Positions 63,494-64,000 of a stretch of DNA of 64,000 nt are shown here, piece by piece; within the stretch, counting starts at the first letter, position 1; each line of letters starts with the position of its first letter. The position numbers and the translations under genes are program-made. Source of the DNA: Streptomyces griseus subsp. griseus (GTDB taxonomy: Bacteria; Actinomycetota; Actinomycetes; Streptomycetales; Streptomycetaceae); contig NZ_JOJE01000001.1 in the NCBI RefSeq assembly GCF_000720255.1, positions 682,001 to 746,000 of the forward strand. Reading direction: 5' to 3'. The notes under the pieces are model-generated. The model did not search any database, was not told the origin of the DNA, and saw only the letters and a list, made by a program, of their open reading frames with translations.

Positions 63494-64000
63494 GTGCCCG
63501 AACCCGAAACCAACGTCAGTAAAGCCGCAGCGCACGATGCTCATTCCCACGCCGCGACCCTGAAGCGGCTGGAGAAGTCCTCCGGGAGTCTCGCCGCCCA
63601 GGCCATCGCGCGGATGGACGAGACGCTGCCGTGGTACCGGGCCATGCCCCCGGAGAACCGTTCCTGGATCGGGCTCGTCGCCCAGGCCGGTATCGCCGCG
63701 TTCACCGAGTGGTTCCGTCGCCCCGACGCCCCGCAGGCCATCTCGACGGATGTCTTCGGCACCGCGCCGCGCGAGCTGACCAGAGCCATCACCCTGCGCC
63801 AGACGGTGGAGATGGTGCGCACCACGATCGAGGTCATGGAGAGCGCGATCGACGAAGTGGCGGCGCCGGGCGACGAGAACGTGCTCCGGGAGGCGCTGCT
63901 CGTCTACGCCCGGGAGATCGCCTTCGCCACCGCGCAGGTGTACGCCCAGGCCGCCGAGGCCCGCGGCGCCTGGGACGCGCGCCTGGAGTCGCTCGTCGTC
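63494..64000 (+). CDS. fasR: PucR-family transcriptional regulator, probable FasR (partial)
   Basis: The gene runs off the window, and 169 residues are seen. It starts GTG: MPEPETNVSKAAAHDAHS, then LEKSSGSLAAQAIARMDETLPWYRAMPPENRSWIG, TEWFRRPDAPQAISTDVFGTAPRELTRAITLRQTVEMVR and REALLVYAREIAFATAQVYAQAAEARGAWDARLESLVV. This is the N-terminal part of the FasR/PucR-like regulators placed before fabD in Streptomyces and after aceE in mycobacteria. FasR activates fatty-acid synthase genes. The helix-turn-helix lies beyond the window. CAGTCT 6 bases upstream could be a -10 for a leaderless start. Confidence 0.85.
   Translation, partial: MPEPETNVSKAAAHDAHSHAATLKRLEKSSGSLAAQAIARMDETLPWYRAMPPENRSWIGLVAQAGIAAFTEWFRRPDAPQAISTDVFGTAPRELTRAITLRQTVEMVRTTIEVMESAIDEVAAPGDENVLREALLVYAREIAFATAQVYAQAAEARGAWDARLESLVV

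Overview
The window is high-GC actinobacterial chromosome and almost certainly Streptomyces. The signs are strong third-position G/C bias, GTG/TTG starts, several apparently leaderless genes, a DUF397 remnant, TerD paralogues, DUF1023, DUF3052 and DUF4097 proteins, and the AhpE, DUF3052, aceE ... PucR/FasR gene order known from actinomycetes. No phage, plasmid or CRISPR locus was seen. Assignments come from reading motifs and architecture; no database search was run.

Region 1 (1-8.2 kb) looks accessory. It holds a broken DUF397 gene, a SnoaL-like protein, a small membrane protein, an MFS exporter and the most unusual locus here. That locus is a cytosolic alpha/beta hydrolase gene overlapping by 4 bp a 1397-residue protein built as caspase-like protease, STAND/NACHT-type NTPase and about 14 WD40 repeats. 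A decayed TnpB fragment lies directly behind it. The layout matches NLR-like bacterial conflict (defence or self-killing) proteins.

Region 2 (8.2-39.5 kb) is mixed core metabolism and envelope biology: a GT87-PAP2 membrane enzyme, an O-methyltransferase with a perfect operator-like palindrome, an FHA protein, a DHA2 exporter with a C-terminal winged-helix tail, a peptidoglycan-binding protein, a GDT1/UPF0016 cation transporter behind a yybP-ykoY (Mn2+) riboswitch, a secreted HNH nuclease, a PhoD phosphatase, DoxX behind an iron-box-like palindrome, DedA, a secreted S33 peptidase, a DUF305 copper-type lipoprotein pair, tRNA-Val(TAC), a secreted amidase, a polysaccharide deacetylase and a class A PBP whose SxxK motif reads SxxQ.

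Region 3 (39.7-49.6 kb) is a Ter-type stress cluster. A three-gene operon (HpcH-like lyase, a large phosphoribosyltransferase/TRSP/StiP/PELOTA-like fusion, HAD phosphatase) is divergent from a TerD-domain gene. A second TerD-fold protein, a DUF475/TerC membrane protein and two classical TerD proteins follow. The fusion gene carries two inverted copies of a dispersed Streptomyces palindromic repeat inside its reading frame.

Region 4 (49.7-64 kb) runs from AhpE-like peroxiredoxin and DUF3052 to pyruvate dehydrogenase E1 (aceE). It then crosses about 9.6 kb of transporter, regulator and hydrolase genes (K+ channel, DHA2 exporter with TetR, DUF1023 hydrolase, DUF4429-SHOCT, MerR with aldo/keto reductase, GNAT, serine hydrolase, pirin). 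It ends in a partial PucR-family gene that is probably fasR, the activator that precedes the fatty-acid synthesis genes.
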